Of a stretch of DNA of 64,000 bases, positions 8,059 through 15,523 are shown one piece after another. Position 1 is the stretch's first letter, and each line of letters begins with the position of its first letter. Source of the DNA: DATCBF01 sp964401995. GTDB taxonomy: Bacteria > Actinomycetota > Thermoleophilia > Solirubrobacterales > 70-9. A model generated the notes under the pieces. That model saw only the letters and a list, made by a program, of their open reading frames with translations. It was not told the DNA's origin and searched no databases. Location of the stretch: the NCBI GenBank assembly GCA_964401995.1, contig CAYOAP010000012.1, positions 1 through 64,000 of the forward strand. Direction: 5' to 3'. The position numbers were made by a program, and so were the translations under genes.

Positions 8059-9495
8059 TCAGCGCCACTGCTCGCGGCGGATCTCGCCGCCGGGGCCGAG
8101 CACGAAGTGGGTGCCGTCGAGTTCGCTGTCGATCGCGGGGAAGTCCGTCCGCATGTGGCCTCCACGGGTCTCCTCGCGCTCCAAGGCGGCGGTAGCGATC
8201 ACGCGGGCGAGGGGATACGGGTCGGTGGTCAGCTCGGCCAGCTGCCCGGGGCGGCGCAGCGGTCCGGCCAGCCGCCAGACCGCCTCGCGGGTCTCTCTGT
8301 GCGGCGGCTCGAAGCGCCACTCCGGCAGCGCCGGGGGCTGGGCCGATGCGGTCTCCTCAAGAGCGGCGGCCGCGGCCCTGCCGCCGAAGACGAAGCACTC
8401 GCTGAGCGAGTTCGAAGCGAGGCGATTTGCCCCGTGCAGGCCCGTGCAGGAGCACTCGCCGACGGCGTAGAGGCCGGGCAGCGAGGAGCGCCCGTCGAGG
8501 TCGACGGCGATCCCGCCCATCACGTAGTGGGCAGCGGGGGAGACCGGAACCGGTTCGGCGCCGGCGTCGAATCCCGCCTCGGCGAGCGAGCTGAAGACGC
8601 TGGGGAAATGAGCCGGGTCGACATCGCGCAGGTCGAGTTCGATGTGAGCGTCGCCCTCGCCCTGCAGCTGATCGAGCATCGCCGCCGCGACCGCGTCGCG
8701 CGGGGCCAGCTCGTCGGTGAAGCGCTGGCCCGAGGCGTCGAGCAGCTTGGCGCCGTCGCCGCGCACCGCCTCGGTGATCAGGAGGCCGTCGAAGCGGGTT
8801 CCCGGCAGCAGCAGAGCGGTCGGGTGGAACTGGCAGAACTCGAGGTCGGCGAGGTCGGCGCCGGCGGCCCCGGCCAGGACCGGCCCGGCGCCGATCGCGC
8901 CCCAGGGGTTGGTGGTCCGCTTCCACAGCGCCGCGGCGCCGCCGGTTGCCAGGACGGTGGCCCCGGCAGCGATCGGCCCGCTGTCGGTGAGGACGCCGTG
9001 GCAGCGCTCGCCGTCTGACCAGAGCGCCAGGGCGGATGTCTTCTCGCGAACCTCGACCCGTGGCTCGGCGGCGACCATCGCTGCCAGCTTGGAGGTGATC
9101 TCATGCCCGGTCTGGCTGCCGCCGGAGTGGACGATGCGGCGGTGGGCATGTCCCCCCTCCAGGCCGAGCGCGAGCTCGCCATCGTCACCGAGATCGAAGA
9201 CGACCCCGCGTGAGCGCAGCTCGCGGACGGCGTCGGGCGACTCTTCGACCAGGACCTGGACCGCGCTGGGACGGCAGAGGCCACGGCCGGCGGCGATCGT
9301 GTCGGCGGCGTGCTGCTGGGGCGAGTCGCCCGGTTCGAGCGCCGCGGCGAGTCCGCCCTGGGCCCAGAAGCTGGCGCTCTGCGAGAGCGGGGTGCGGGAG
9401 ACGAGGCAGATCGAGCCGCCGGCCTCGGCTGCGCGCAGGGCGGTCCAGAGCCCGGCCGCGCCACCTCCGACGACGGCGAGGTCGAACTCGGAAAT
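8059..9495 (-). CDS. nadB: L-aspartate oxidase, apparent ATT start
   Basis: FAD enzyme oxidising L-aspartate to iminoaspartate, the first step of de novo NAD synthesis. From the proposed start the protein is 478 residues: FAD loop GGGAAGL at 10-16, SASFWAQGGLAAAL, then FHPTALLLPGTRFDG, ITEAVRGDG, AAHYVMGGI and LHGANRLASNSLSE. No in-frame ATG, GTG or TTG lies between the upstream stop and the FAD loop; the first is at 9078, which would delete the FAD domain. The ATT at 9493-9495 gives a family-typical N-terminus (M-SEFDLAVVGGG); an ATA at 9505-9507 is an alternative. nadA and nadC are not adjacent. Confidence 0.85.
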   Translation of the reverse strand: MSEFDLAVVGGGAAGLWTALRAAEAGGSICLVSRTPLSQSASFWAQGGLAAALEPGDSPQQHAADTIAAGRGLCRPSAVQVLVEESPDAVRELRSRGVVFDLGDDGELALGLEGGHAHRRIVHSGGSQTGHEITSKLAAMVAAEPRVEVREKTSALALWSDGERCHGVLTDSGPIAAGATVLATGGAAALWKRTTNPWGAIGAGPVLAGAAGADLADLEFCQFHPTALLLPGTRFDGLLITEAVRGDGAKLLDASGQRFTDELAPRDAVAAAMLDQLQGEGDAHIELDLRDVDPAHFPSVFSSLAEAGFDAGAEPVPVSPAAHYVMGGIAVDLDGRSSLPGLYAVGECSCTGLHGANRLASNSLSECFVFGGRAAAAALEETASAQPPALPEWRFEPPHRETREAVWRLAGPLRRPGQLAELTTDPYPLARVIATAALEREETRGGHMRTDFPAIDSELDGTHFVLGPGGEIRREQWR

Positions 9496-9503
9496 CTCGG
9501 GCG

Positions 9504-9944
9504 CTATTGCGTCCCGGCCTCTCGCCGGATCTCCTCGACCTGACTGCGCAGCCAGGCGGCAGCGGCTTCGCGCGCCTCGGCATTGGTCGCGGCGATTCCT
9601 CCGGCAGATTCCTTGGCGCGCTGCTCGGCTTCGGAGACCCGCTTCTCCGCCGCCTCGGCGTGGGCCTCGATCTCGGCGAGCCGCTCCTCGGCGGCGGCGA
9701 TCGCCTCGGCCTTGGCGTCTCGCTCTCGCTGCAGCTCGTCCTGATGGCGGGCGCGCAGCTCGTCGAGGGCCTTGGCGCCGCGGGCGCGCTCTTCCTCGAG
9801 GTTGGCCTCCAGGGCTTTGATCTCGGCCGTCGCACGGCGCTCGGCCGCGGCGGCGACGTCGGCGGCGGCGGCCAGCTTGCGTTCCGCTGCCTCGACCTGC
9901 GCGCCGAGCTCCTGAGCGCTCGTCTTGCCTGGTTCCTCACTCAC
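9504..9944 (-). CDS. Cytoplasmic coiled-coil protein
   Basis: A 146-residue protein made almost entirely of Ala/Glu/Arg-rich heptads (residues 10-145), predicted to be one long coiled coil with no signal peptide or membrane segment. Its ATG overlaps the stop of the upstream glycosyltransferase (ATGA), and it ends 8 bp before the proposed nadB start. No family was recognised; a scaffold role is only a guess. Composition and codon use match the neighbours. Confidence 0.65.
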   Translation of the reverse strand: MSEEPGKTSAQELGAQVEAAERKLAAAADVAAAAERRATAEIKALEANLEEERARGAKALDELRARHQDELQRERDAKAEAIAAAEERLAEIEAHAEAAEKRVSEAEQRAKESAGGIAATNAEAREAAAAWLRSQVEEIRREAGTQ

Positions 9945-10894
9945 TGGTTGCCCAATCTATTACCGAGGACGCCGCGATAGGCGGCAACCACCCTTTCGGC
10001 CATGCGCGAGGCGGACAGCGAGGCGGCTCGCGCGGCGCCATCCACACGCGGATCGGATGCTTCCAGATGGGGTCGGGCGGCTGCGCTCCAGGCGGCCGTC
10101 TCGTATGGAGCGCAGAGGCAGCCGGCGATTCCACGCAGGGCGAAGGGGGCGATCCCGACCGGGGTCGAGAGCACCGGCGTCTCGCAGGCCAGGGCCTCGA
10201 CGCAGGCGAGGCCGAAGCCCTCGTAGTCGGAGGTGACGAGGACGGCATTGGCCGCGTTGAGCCAGAGGGGCATCTGGTCGGGGTCGATCGCTCCCCCCGT
10301 GAGCAGCTCGGCGCCGGACGCCGCCGCCAGCTCGGCCGCTCGGTCATGGCGCTTCTCGGGGCGGCTGGGATTGGCCGGGAAGAAGAGGTAGCGCCCGTCG
10401 GGGTCGAGGCCCAGGGACTGCCGCGCCTCGGCGCGTGGCAGCGGCCGGAAGCGTCCGAGGTCCGGCCCGCAGGGGAGCACCGCCGAGCCCGGGACGGCGG
10501 GCAGGCCTGGCCTGCCGTCCTCGGGCGCGAACAGGGCGCGTGAGACGCCGGCGACCAGGTCCGCGCGCCAGGCCAGGCGGCGCGACATCGGGCCGACGAT
10601 CCCGTGGCGGACGTCGGTGCCATGGAACGTGACGACCAGAGGATCGGCGCCGGCAAGCTGGGCGCACCAGCCGGGCAGGCCGTAGTGGGCGTGGACGAGG
10701 TCGAAGCGCTCGCGCCGCAGCAGCCCCCGCAGGCGCCGGGTCGCCGGCAGGTACTCGCCCTTGCCGGGCGGGAAGCTGAAGAGGTCGACGTCGATGCCGA
10801 GCTGCCGCACCCCGTCGATCTGGTCGAGCACCCAGCGCCCGCGCTGGGGAGCGGAAGGGTCGGGCTCGAAGTTGGTGACGACGAGGACACGCAC
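9941..10894 (-). CDS. GT4-family glycosyltransferase
   Basis: A 317-residue GT-B glycosyltransferase, short for the family (usually 350-400). The N-terminal Rossmann domain begins MRVLVVTNFEPDP; the donor-binding C-terminal domain carries EGFGLACVE, the E-x7-E motif of retaining GT4 enzymes. The acceptor is unknown; a cell-envelope glycan is likely. GTG start at 10894. First gene of a run continuing into the coiled-coil protein, nadB and hyuAB. Confidence 0.8.
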   Translation of the reverse strand: MRVLVVTNFEPDPSAPQRGRWVLDQIDGVRQLGIDVDLFSFPPGKGEYLPATRRLRGLLRRERFDLVHAHYGLPGWCAQLAGADPLVVTFHGTDVRHGIVGPMSRRLAWRADLVAGVSRALFAPEDGRPGLPAVPGSAVLPCGPDLGRFRPLPRAEARQSLGLDPDGRYLFFPANPSRPEKRHDRAAELAAASGAELLTGGAIDPDQMPLWLNAANAVLVTSDYEGFGLACVEALACETPVLSTPVGIAPFALRGIAGCLCAPYETAAWSAAARPHLEASDPRVDGAARAASLSASRMAERVVAAYRGVLGNRLGNQ

Positions 10895-10936
10895 CGGCGT
10901 GAGGGTATCCGCGCCAGGAAGATTTCACGCTTCTGT

Positions 10937-10965
10937 TTGCGAATTGGCACATCTGCGTCTAGATC
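10937..10965 (+). promoter_or_regulatory. Promoter for the Flp pilin gene
   Basis: TTGCGA (10937-10942), a 17-bp spacer and TAGATC (10960-10965), followed by a predicted leader of about 45 nt that ends in a strong Shine-Dalgarno (GAGGAGG, 11003-11009). Confidence 0.45.
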
Positions 10966-11014
10966 AGTGCGCCCGAGTGCCCCAGGATCGGCTCAATTCG
11001 ACGAGGAGGCACTG

Positions 11015-11263
11015 ATGATCTACATGCTGATGGGTTATGCGCACGCCGCGGTCGAGCGGCGGATGAGGGCGATTCGCCGCTTGGCCGGCGGCGAGCGAGG
11101 GCAGGGAACGGTCGAGTACGTCGGCTTGATCCTGCTCGTCTCGCTGCTGATGGTCGGGATGGTGGCGGCGATGAAGGGGTTCAACGGCAAGCAGGGGACC
11201 GAGCTGGCCGACGTGATCGTCAACAAGATCAAGGAGGCGGTGGACAAGGTCACCTTCAAATAG
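11015..11263 (+). CDS. Flp/TadE-type pilin-like protein
   Basis: An 82-residue protein with the class III prepilin arrangement: a basic leader (residues 1-29), the processing region RGQGTVEYV with Glu at position +5 or so, then one hydrophobic helix (36-55) and a short polar C-terminus. Such pilins are cut by a TadV-type peptidase and assembled by Tad machinery, none of which is in this window. The start was set by GAGGAGG six bases upstream; the longer reading upstream is shadow of the divergent glycosyltransferase. Confidence 0.75.
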   Translation: MIYMLMGYAHAAVERRMRAIRRLAGGERGQGTVEYVGLILLVSLLMVGMVAAMKGFNGKQGTELADVIVNKIKEAVDKVTFK

Positions 11264-11393
11264 GAGGGCGGGGCGGCCGGCGATCCGAGCCGCCTCACCC
11301 ACCTGGGCCGACACCGACTAAACGATGAATCCCACGCACGCCATAAATCCCACGCAAGCTCCAGCTGTCGCGATTCCGTCCCCACTGCGGTTT

Positions 11394-11410
11394 ATGCTGT
11401 ATGACAGCAT
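11394..11410. promoter_or_regulatory. Palindromic operator of the vapBC-like pair
   Basis: Perfect 7-bp inverted repeat ATGCTGT-ATG-ACAGCAT overlapping the proposed start codon of the antitoxin. Ribbon-helix-helix antitoxins bind such short palindromes to repress their own operon. A possible -10 (TATGCT) overlaps the left arm. Confidence 0.6.
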
Positions 11411-11642
11411 GAAGCATCGAACTCAGCTATATCTCGACGAGGGCCAGCACCGCTGGCTCAAACAGCGCGCCGGCAAGTCCGGCAGCATCGCCGCGGTCGT
11501 CCGCGAGCTGATCGATGCCGAGCGCTCGCGCCGGGCCAATCCGGCCGGCGACGCGCTGATCGGCTATCTGGTCGAGGAGCCGCCCGGCAAGGGCCGGGAG
11601 GGCACCAGCGTCTCGACGCTGGACAGCGACCTCTACGGCTGA
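11409..11642 (+). CDS. Ribbon-helix-helix antitoxin (VapB-like)
   Basis: A 77-residue protein starting MKHRTQLYLDEGQ, a typical beta-strand then two-helix ribbon-helix-helix DNA-binding domain (residues 3-40), followed by a flexible tail that would wrap the toxin. An in-frame ATG at 11394 (five extra residues) is possible, but that ATG lies in the operator palindrome. The stop overlaps the PIN toxin start by one base (TGATG), the usual arrangement of type II toxin-antitoxin operons. Confidence 0.8.
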   Translation: MKHRTQLYLDEGQHRWLKQRAGKSGSIAAVVRELIDAERSRRANPAGDALIGYLVEEPPGKGREGTSVSTLDSDLYG

Positions 11643-12055
11643 TGCGCGCGGTCTTCATCGACACCAGCGCCTTCGTTGCCCTCCGCAACGAAGCCGAGGC
11701 CGAGCACGAGAGAGCCCGCCAGGCTCTCTCGAAGCTGGTCGCGGAAGGGGTTTCCCTCTTCACCTCCAACTACGTTTTCGCCGAGACCTACACCGCCCTG
11801 ATGGTGCGGGTGGGCAGGGCGGAGGCGATCGAGTGGGGGCGCCGGTTCCGCGCCAGCGAAGCGATCGACCTGGTTCGCCTCGACCGCGATGTGGAGGAGG
11901 AGGCCTGGGGGATTCTCGAGCGCCATCGCGACAAGCGCTGGAGCTATGTCGACGCGACATCTTTTGCCCTGCTCGAGCGCGATGGCGGCAGCGAGGCCTT
12001 CGCTTTCGACGTCCACTTCAGCCAGCGTGGCCTGCGGGTTCTGCCCGAGGGCTGA
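11642..12055 (+). CDS. PIN-domain ribonuclease toxin (VapC-like)
   Basis: A 137-residue PIN-domain protein. The acidic metal-binding set is complete: Asp7 (FIDTSAF), Glu48, Asp104 (YVDATSF) and Asp123 (FDVHF). PIN toxins cleave tRNA or rRNA when freed from their antitoxin; the RNA target cannot be read from sequence. It directly follows the ribbon-helix-helix antitoxin. Length and motifs are normal, so it should be active. Confidence 0.85.
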   Translation: MRAVFIDTSAFVALRNEAEAEHERARQALSKLVAEGVSLFTSNYVFAETYTALMVRVGRAEAIEWGRRFRASEAIDLVRLDRDVEEEAWGILERHRDKRWSYVDATSFALLERDGGSEAFAFDVHFSQRGLRVLPEG

Positions 12056-12104
12056 TCCGCGCGGCGGGTATCGCCGCCGCGCGTCTGCGTGACAAACTCG
12101 CGCT

Positions 12105-12830
12105 ATGCCCGACTCCCGCAGCTACGACCGCGCCCCTGCCGATATCCGTCCGCTGACGATCGACCCTGGCTTTGTCGCCAGCGCCGACGGCTCGGCCCTG
12201 ATCTCGATCGGCAAAACCCGGGTGATCTGTACCGCCTCGGTCAACGACACGGTGCCGCGCTGGATGAAAGGCCGCGGCAAAGGCTGGGTCACCGCCGAGT
12301 ACGCGATGTTGCCGGCCTCGACCGGGGACCGCAAGCAGCGCGACATCTCGAAGGGCAAGCAGGATGGCCGCGGGGTGGAGATCCAGCGGTTGATCGGCCG
12401 TTCGCTGCGAGTCGTCGTCGACTTCCAGGCGCTCGGCGAACGCAGTGTCTACGTCGATTGCGACGTGCTCGAAGCCGACGGCGGCACCCGCTGCGCCGCG
12501 ATCACCGGCGGCTACGTTGCCCTGCGGCTGGCGCTCCAGGGCCTGCTCGACGCCGGCTCGATCGAGGCGATGCCGCTGACCGGATCGGTTGCCGCGGTCA
12601 GCGTCGGCATGGTCGACGGCCGCGCCCTCTGCGACCTTGACTACTCCGAGGACTCGACCGCCGAGGTCGACGCCAACGTGGTCATGACCGGCGACGGCGG
12701 CCTGGTCGAGGTGCAGGCGACCGCCGAGCGGACCCCGCTTTCCCGCACTTCGCTTGACGAGCTGCTGAGCCTTGCCGAGGGCGGGATCGCCCGCCTGCGG
12801 GAGGTGCAGGACCGGGTCACGGGAAGTTGA
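12105..12830 (+). CDS. rph: Ribonuclease PH
   Basis: A 241-residue phosphorolytic 3'-5' exoribonuclease trimming tRNA 3' ends. Visible family segments are RPLTIDPGF, TRVICTASV, KGWVTAEYAMLP, the GRGVEIQRLIGRSLR phosphate-binding region and DYSEDSTAEVDANVV. Normal length. It is translationally coupled to rdgB (TTGA overlap), the usual actinobacterial rph-rdgB pairing. Confidence 0.95.
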   Translation: MPDSRSYDRAPADIRPLTIDPGFVASADGSALISIGKTRVICTASVNDTVPRWMKGRGKGWVTAEYAMLPASTGDRKQRDISKGKQDGRGVEIQRLIGRSLRVVVDFQALGERSVYVDCDVLEADGGTRCAAITGGYVALRLALQGLLDAGSIEAMPLTGSVAAVSVGMVDGRALCDLDYSEDSTAEVDANVVMTGDGGLVEVQATAERTPLSRTSLDELLSLAEGGIARLREVQDRVTGS

Positions 12831-13429
12831 TCTTCGCCACCGGCAACAAGCACAAGCTGCGCGAGCTGCGTGAGCTGCTGCCGGGAGTGGAGCTGGAGGC
12901 TCTGCCGGATGGGGTCGAGCTGCCGCCGGAGGACGGCGAGTCATTTGCCGAGATCGCGCTTGACAAGGCCCGCGCAGCTCGTGCGGCCTGCGGTGGCGAG
13001 GTTGTCGCAGACGACTCTGGGATCGAGGCCGTCGGCCTCGGCGGGCGCCCGGGCATCCACTCCGCCCGTTTCGCCGGCGAGGGGGCGGGAGATGAGGTCA
13101 ACCTCGAAAAGCTCTTGCGCGACGTGGCGGCCGCCGGCGAGGAGCGCGGCGCGGCGTATGTCTGCGCGCTTGCCCTGGTCGAAGCCGACGGCGCCGAGCG
13201 AGTTTTCGAAGCTCGCTGCGAGGGTAATTTGATCGAGAGCCCACGGGGGGAGGGGGGCTTTGGCTACGACCCGGCCTTCGTCCCCGTCGACACTGGCCCG
13301 CAGGACGAGCGCACGATGTCGGAGCTGACCCAGGCGGAGAAGAACGAGATCAGCCACCGCGGCCGCGCCGCGAGGATGTTGGCCCGGCACCTCGAGGCCG
13401 GGGCCAAATCGCAACCGGCAAGCCGATGA
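12827..13429 (+). CDS. rdgB: Non-canonical purine NTP pyrophosphatase (RdgB/HAM1)
   Basis: A 200-residue Maf/HAM1-type house-cleaning enzyme hydrolysing dITP, XTP and similar. Motifs are ATGNKHKL at the N-terminus, DDSGIEAVGLGGRPGIHSARFAG, and GFGYDPAF. TTG start overlapping the rph stop (TTGA); its own stop overlaps the next gene (ATGA). Confidence 0.93.
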   Translation: MIFATGNKHKLRELRELLPGVELEALPDGVELPPEDGESFAEIALDKARAARAACGGEVVADDSGIEAVGLGGRPGIHSARFAGEGAGDEVNLEKLLRDVAAAGEERGAAYVCALALVEADGAERVFEARCEGNLIESPRGEGGFGYDPAFVPVDTGPQDERTMSELTQAEKNEISHRGRAARMLARHLEAGAKSQPASR

Positions 13430-14337
13430 TCCGCACCAAAAGCGGCGCCGCGGGCCTCTCGATCGCCTCCAACGCGCTGCTGATCGCGCTCAAGCTCGCC
13501 GCCGGCGCGATCACCGGCTCGATCGCGATCGTCACCGAGGCGGTCCACTCGCTGATCGATCTGGTCGCCTCCGTGATCGCCTTCATCTCAGTTCGCAAGG
13601 CCGACGAGCCGGCCGATGCCGACCACCCCTACGGGCACGAGAAGGTCGAGAGCCTGGCGGCGACGATCGAGGGGATGCTGATCCTGGTCGGCGCCGGGAT
13701 CATCGTCTACGAGGCGACCCACCGGCTCGTGATCGGCGCCCAGGTCGAAACGCTTGGCGTCGGCATGGCGGTGATGGGTTTCTCGGTGATCGCCAACCTC
13801 GGCGTCTCGACCGTCCTCTCGCGCCAGGCCAAGGCGCACGAATCGCCGGCGCTGGAAGGCGACGCTGCTCACCTGCGGACCGATGCCCTGACCTCGGCCG
13901 GGGTGCTGGTCGGCCTCGCCCTGGTTCAGATCACCGGCGACGCCGCCTTCGACTCGATCACGGCGCTGGTCGTCGCCAGCGCGATCGTCACCGCTGGGAT
14001 CAGAATCATCAGGCGCTCGTCGGGCGTGCTGATCGACGAAGCGCTCCCCGCCGCCGAGATGGACAAGATCGAGGAAGCGATCGCCGCCGCCCGCACCCCC
14101 GAGGTCGCCGGCTACCACAAGCTCCGCGCCCGGCGGGCCGGAAGCCGCCGCCACATCGATCTCCACGTCCAGTACCGGACTGGCACCAGCCTCGAGCGGG
14201 CGCACGAGCTGGCCCACCAGATGCACGAGGCGATCGAGGCTGAGATCCCCGGGGCTGAGGTCCTGATCCACGCCGAGCCGGAGACCTCGCTGCGCGAGCC
14301 CGACTCCTCCGCCTCGGGGCCTTACCGCTCGGGGTAG
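13426..14337 (+). CDS. Cation diffusion facilitator (Zn2+/Fe2+ efflux family)
   Basis: A 303-residue CDF transporter with six membrane helices and a cytoplasmic C-terminal domain. The transport site is His41/Asp45 (TEAVHSLID, helix 2) and His149/Asp153 (HLRTD, helix 5), an HD-HD set usual for zinc-selective members. DADHPYGHEKVE follows helix 2, as in bacterial FieF/ZitB relatives. It expels divalent metal using the proton gradient. Coupled to rdgB by a 4-bp overlap and followed by a structured repeat rather than a plain terminator. Confidence 0.88.
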   Translation: MIRTKSGAAGLSIASNALLIALKLAAGAITGSIAIVTEAVHSLIDLVASVIAFISVRKADEPADADHPYGHEKVESLAATIEGMLILVGAGIIVYEATHRLVIGAQVETLGVGMAVMGFSVIANLGVSTVLSRQAKAHESPALEGDAAHLRTDALTSAGVLVGLALVQITGDAAFDSITALVVASAIVTAGIRIIRRSSGVLIDEALPAAEMDKIEEAIAAARTPEVAGYHKLRARRAGSRRHIDLHVQYRTGTSLERAHELAHQMHEAIEAEIPGAEVLIHAEPETSLREPDSSASGPYRSG

Positions 14338-14362
14338 AGGGCTGATCCCACGCCCAAGGAGA

Positions 14363-14504
14363 ACGGGCCTGGCCGCCCTCTGGCCGAATTTCGGCGCCCG
14401 CCTATGGCGGGCCTGCCCGATGATGGAGCGCGGCTTCGCCGCGCGACATCAGATTGCATATCGCGGCCTTCGGCCACATTCGCCCAGAGGGCGGCCAGGC
14501 CCGT
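14363..14504 (+). repeat. Structured palindromic repeat, copy A1
   Basis: 142 bp bounded by 27-bp arms (14363-14389, 14478-14504) that pair at 26 of 27 positions. Inside, in order: hairpin GCCCGCC-TAT-GGCGGGC (14396-14412), hairpin GCGCGGC-TTC-GCCGCGC (14428-14444), the core GATTGCAT (14452-14459), a small GGCC-TTC-GGCC hairpin, then ACATTCG into the right arm. Same layout as the three other copies in this window. No coding potential seen. Confidence 0.85.
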
Positions 14505-14604
14505 CCCTCGCAGCGCCCCGGGTGAACGCAAGCTTCTTGGCTCTGGGCGGCCAGGTTTGCAGCCGCTTCGTTACTGAGTGCTTGGGCCGAGGGCGCTTCG
14601 AGGC

Positions 14605-14745
14605 GGATGGCGGGCGGGCCTCTGCGGGAATTTCGCGAAGCGGCGGAAATGCAATCCGGTTAATGCGCGGCGTAAGCCGCGCACGTGATTCCACCATGCG
14701 CGAAGCGCATGGTGGTCAATTCCCGCAGAGGCCCGCCCGCCATCC
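14605..14745 (-). repeat. Structured palindromic repeat, copy B1
   Basis: 141 bp with perfect 28-bp arms (14605-14632, 14718-14745). On the minus strand it shows an 11-bp hairpin CCACCATGCGC-TTC-GCGCATGGTGG (14691-14715), an 8-bp hairpin with a four-base loop (14664-14683) and GATTGCAT (14649-14656). It faces copy A1 across a 100-bp linker, making a 383-bp composite at 14363-14745. Confidence 0.85.
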
Positions 14746-14749
14746 CTGC

Positions 14750-14914
14750 CTACGGGCTGGGCAGCAGGTTGACCGCGGCGGCGAGGCCGACGGCCCCGAC
14801 CGTGACCGAGTAGCCGGTGTAGCCGCTGATCGCGAACAGGACCACGGCGATCGCGCAGATCGCGACGACGATGATCCAGGAAGCGCGGGCGAGGGTCACG
14901 GCCGCTATTTTCAC
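14750..14914 (-). CDS. Small two-helix membrane protein
   Basis: A 54-residue hydrophobic protein with two predicted membrane helices (about residues 12-31 and 34-50) and a short Pro-Ser-Pro end. GTG at 14914 is taken as start, but GTG at 14899 (49 residues) is equally possible. The 14914 start would lie only 4 bp from the divergent ATG at 14919, leaving no room for a leader. No family recognised. Confidence 0.45.
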   Translation of the reverse strand: MKIAAVTLARASWIIVVAICAIAVVLFAISGYTGYSVTVGAVGLAAAVNLLPSP

Positions 14915-14918
14915 GTAG

Positions 14919-15299
14919 ATGCCCGACGCTGCCACCACAGGGGTCGTTTCCGCAGATGCCGCTGACGCGGCGCTGGCGTATCTGACCGAGATGTCGGCTG
15001 AGCTGCGCGGCGCCGCGATCCTCGACCCCGAGGGGTCGGTGTTGGCCGCGACGGGCGACGCCGAGCGCTGGGGCGAGGACAGCCTCGCGCTCCTGCGGGT
15101 GGCGGACGAGGCCGGCGGCGAGCCGGTCGAGCAGCTCCACATCGGCGCCGAGCAGGGCGAGGTCTTCGCCGTCCGCCAGGCCGGGCTGACCGCCGTCGCC
15201 GTGACCGAGCGCTTCGTGCTCTCGTCGCTGATGTTCTTCGACATGCGCTCGGTCCTGCGCGAGCTCCTCGCCCCGCCGCAGCCAGACGGGGAGGGCTGA
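14919..15299 (+). CDS. Roadblock/LC7-like domain protein (probable)
   Basis: A 126-residue cytoplasmic protein. The central pattern ELRGAAILDPEGSVLAATG followed by a helix and VTERFVLSSLMFFDMRSVLREL resembles bacterial Roadblock/LC7 proteins, which usually regulate small GTPases or polarity. No GTPase gene is adjacent. A TATTTT hexamer 7 bp before the ATG suggests a leaderless transcript. The stop overlaps the next gene by one base, so it begins a run leading into tldD and tldE. Confidence 0.5.
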   Translation: MPDAATTGVVSADAADAALAYLTEMSAELRGAAILDPEGSVLAATGDAERWGEDSLALLRVADEAGGEPVEQLHIGAEQGEVFAVRQAGLTAVAVTERFVLSSLMFFDMRSVLRELLAPPQPDGEG

Positions 15300-15523
15300 T
15301 GCCCCCGAAGCCGCACCGCGTCCTGCTCGACCGCGTCTCCGGCTACGCCGACGAGGCCGCCGCCTTCATGCGCCGGCGCCGGGTCTCCCGCCTTCCTTTC
15401 GCCCGCCTCTATTACCGAGGCGGCCGCAGCAGCGATCACGCCGCCGACTCGGCCGCGGGCGCCGAGCTCTTCGTCGCCGCCGGGCGGTTGATCGAGGTCG
15501 CCGGAAAGCGGCCGAAGCCGTGA
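15299..15523 (+). CDS. Small basic protein of unknown function
   Basis: A 74-residue Arg-rich protein with no recognisable domain; residues 20-41 (AAFMRRRRVSRLPFARLYYRGG) are strongly basic. It sits between two genes with one-base and 4-bp overlaps (TGATG, GTGA), which supports it being real and coupled to tldD. Role unknown. Confidence 0.5.
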   Translation: MPPKPHRVLLDRVSGYADEAAAFMRRRRVSRLPFARLYYRGGRSSDHAADSAAGAELFVAAGRLIEVAGKRPKP

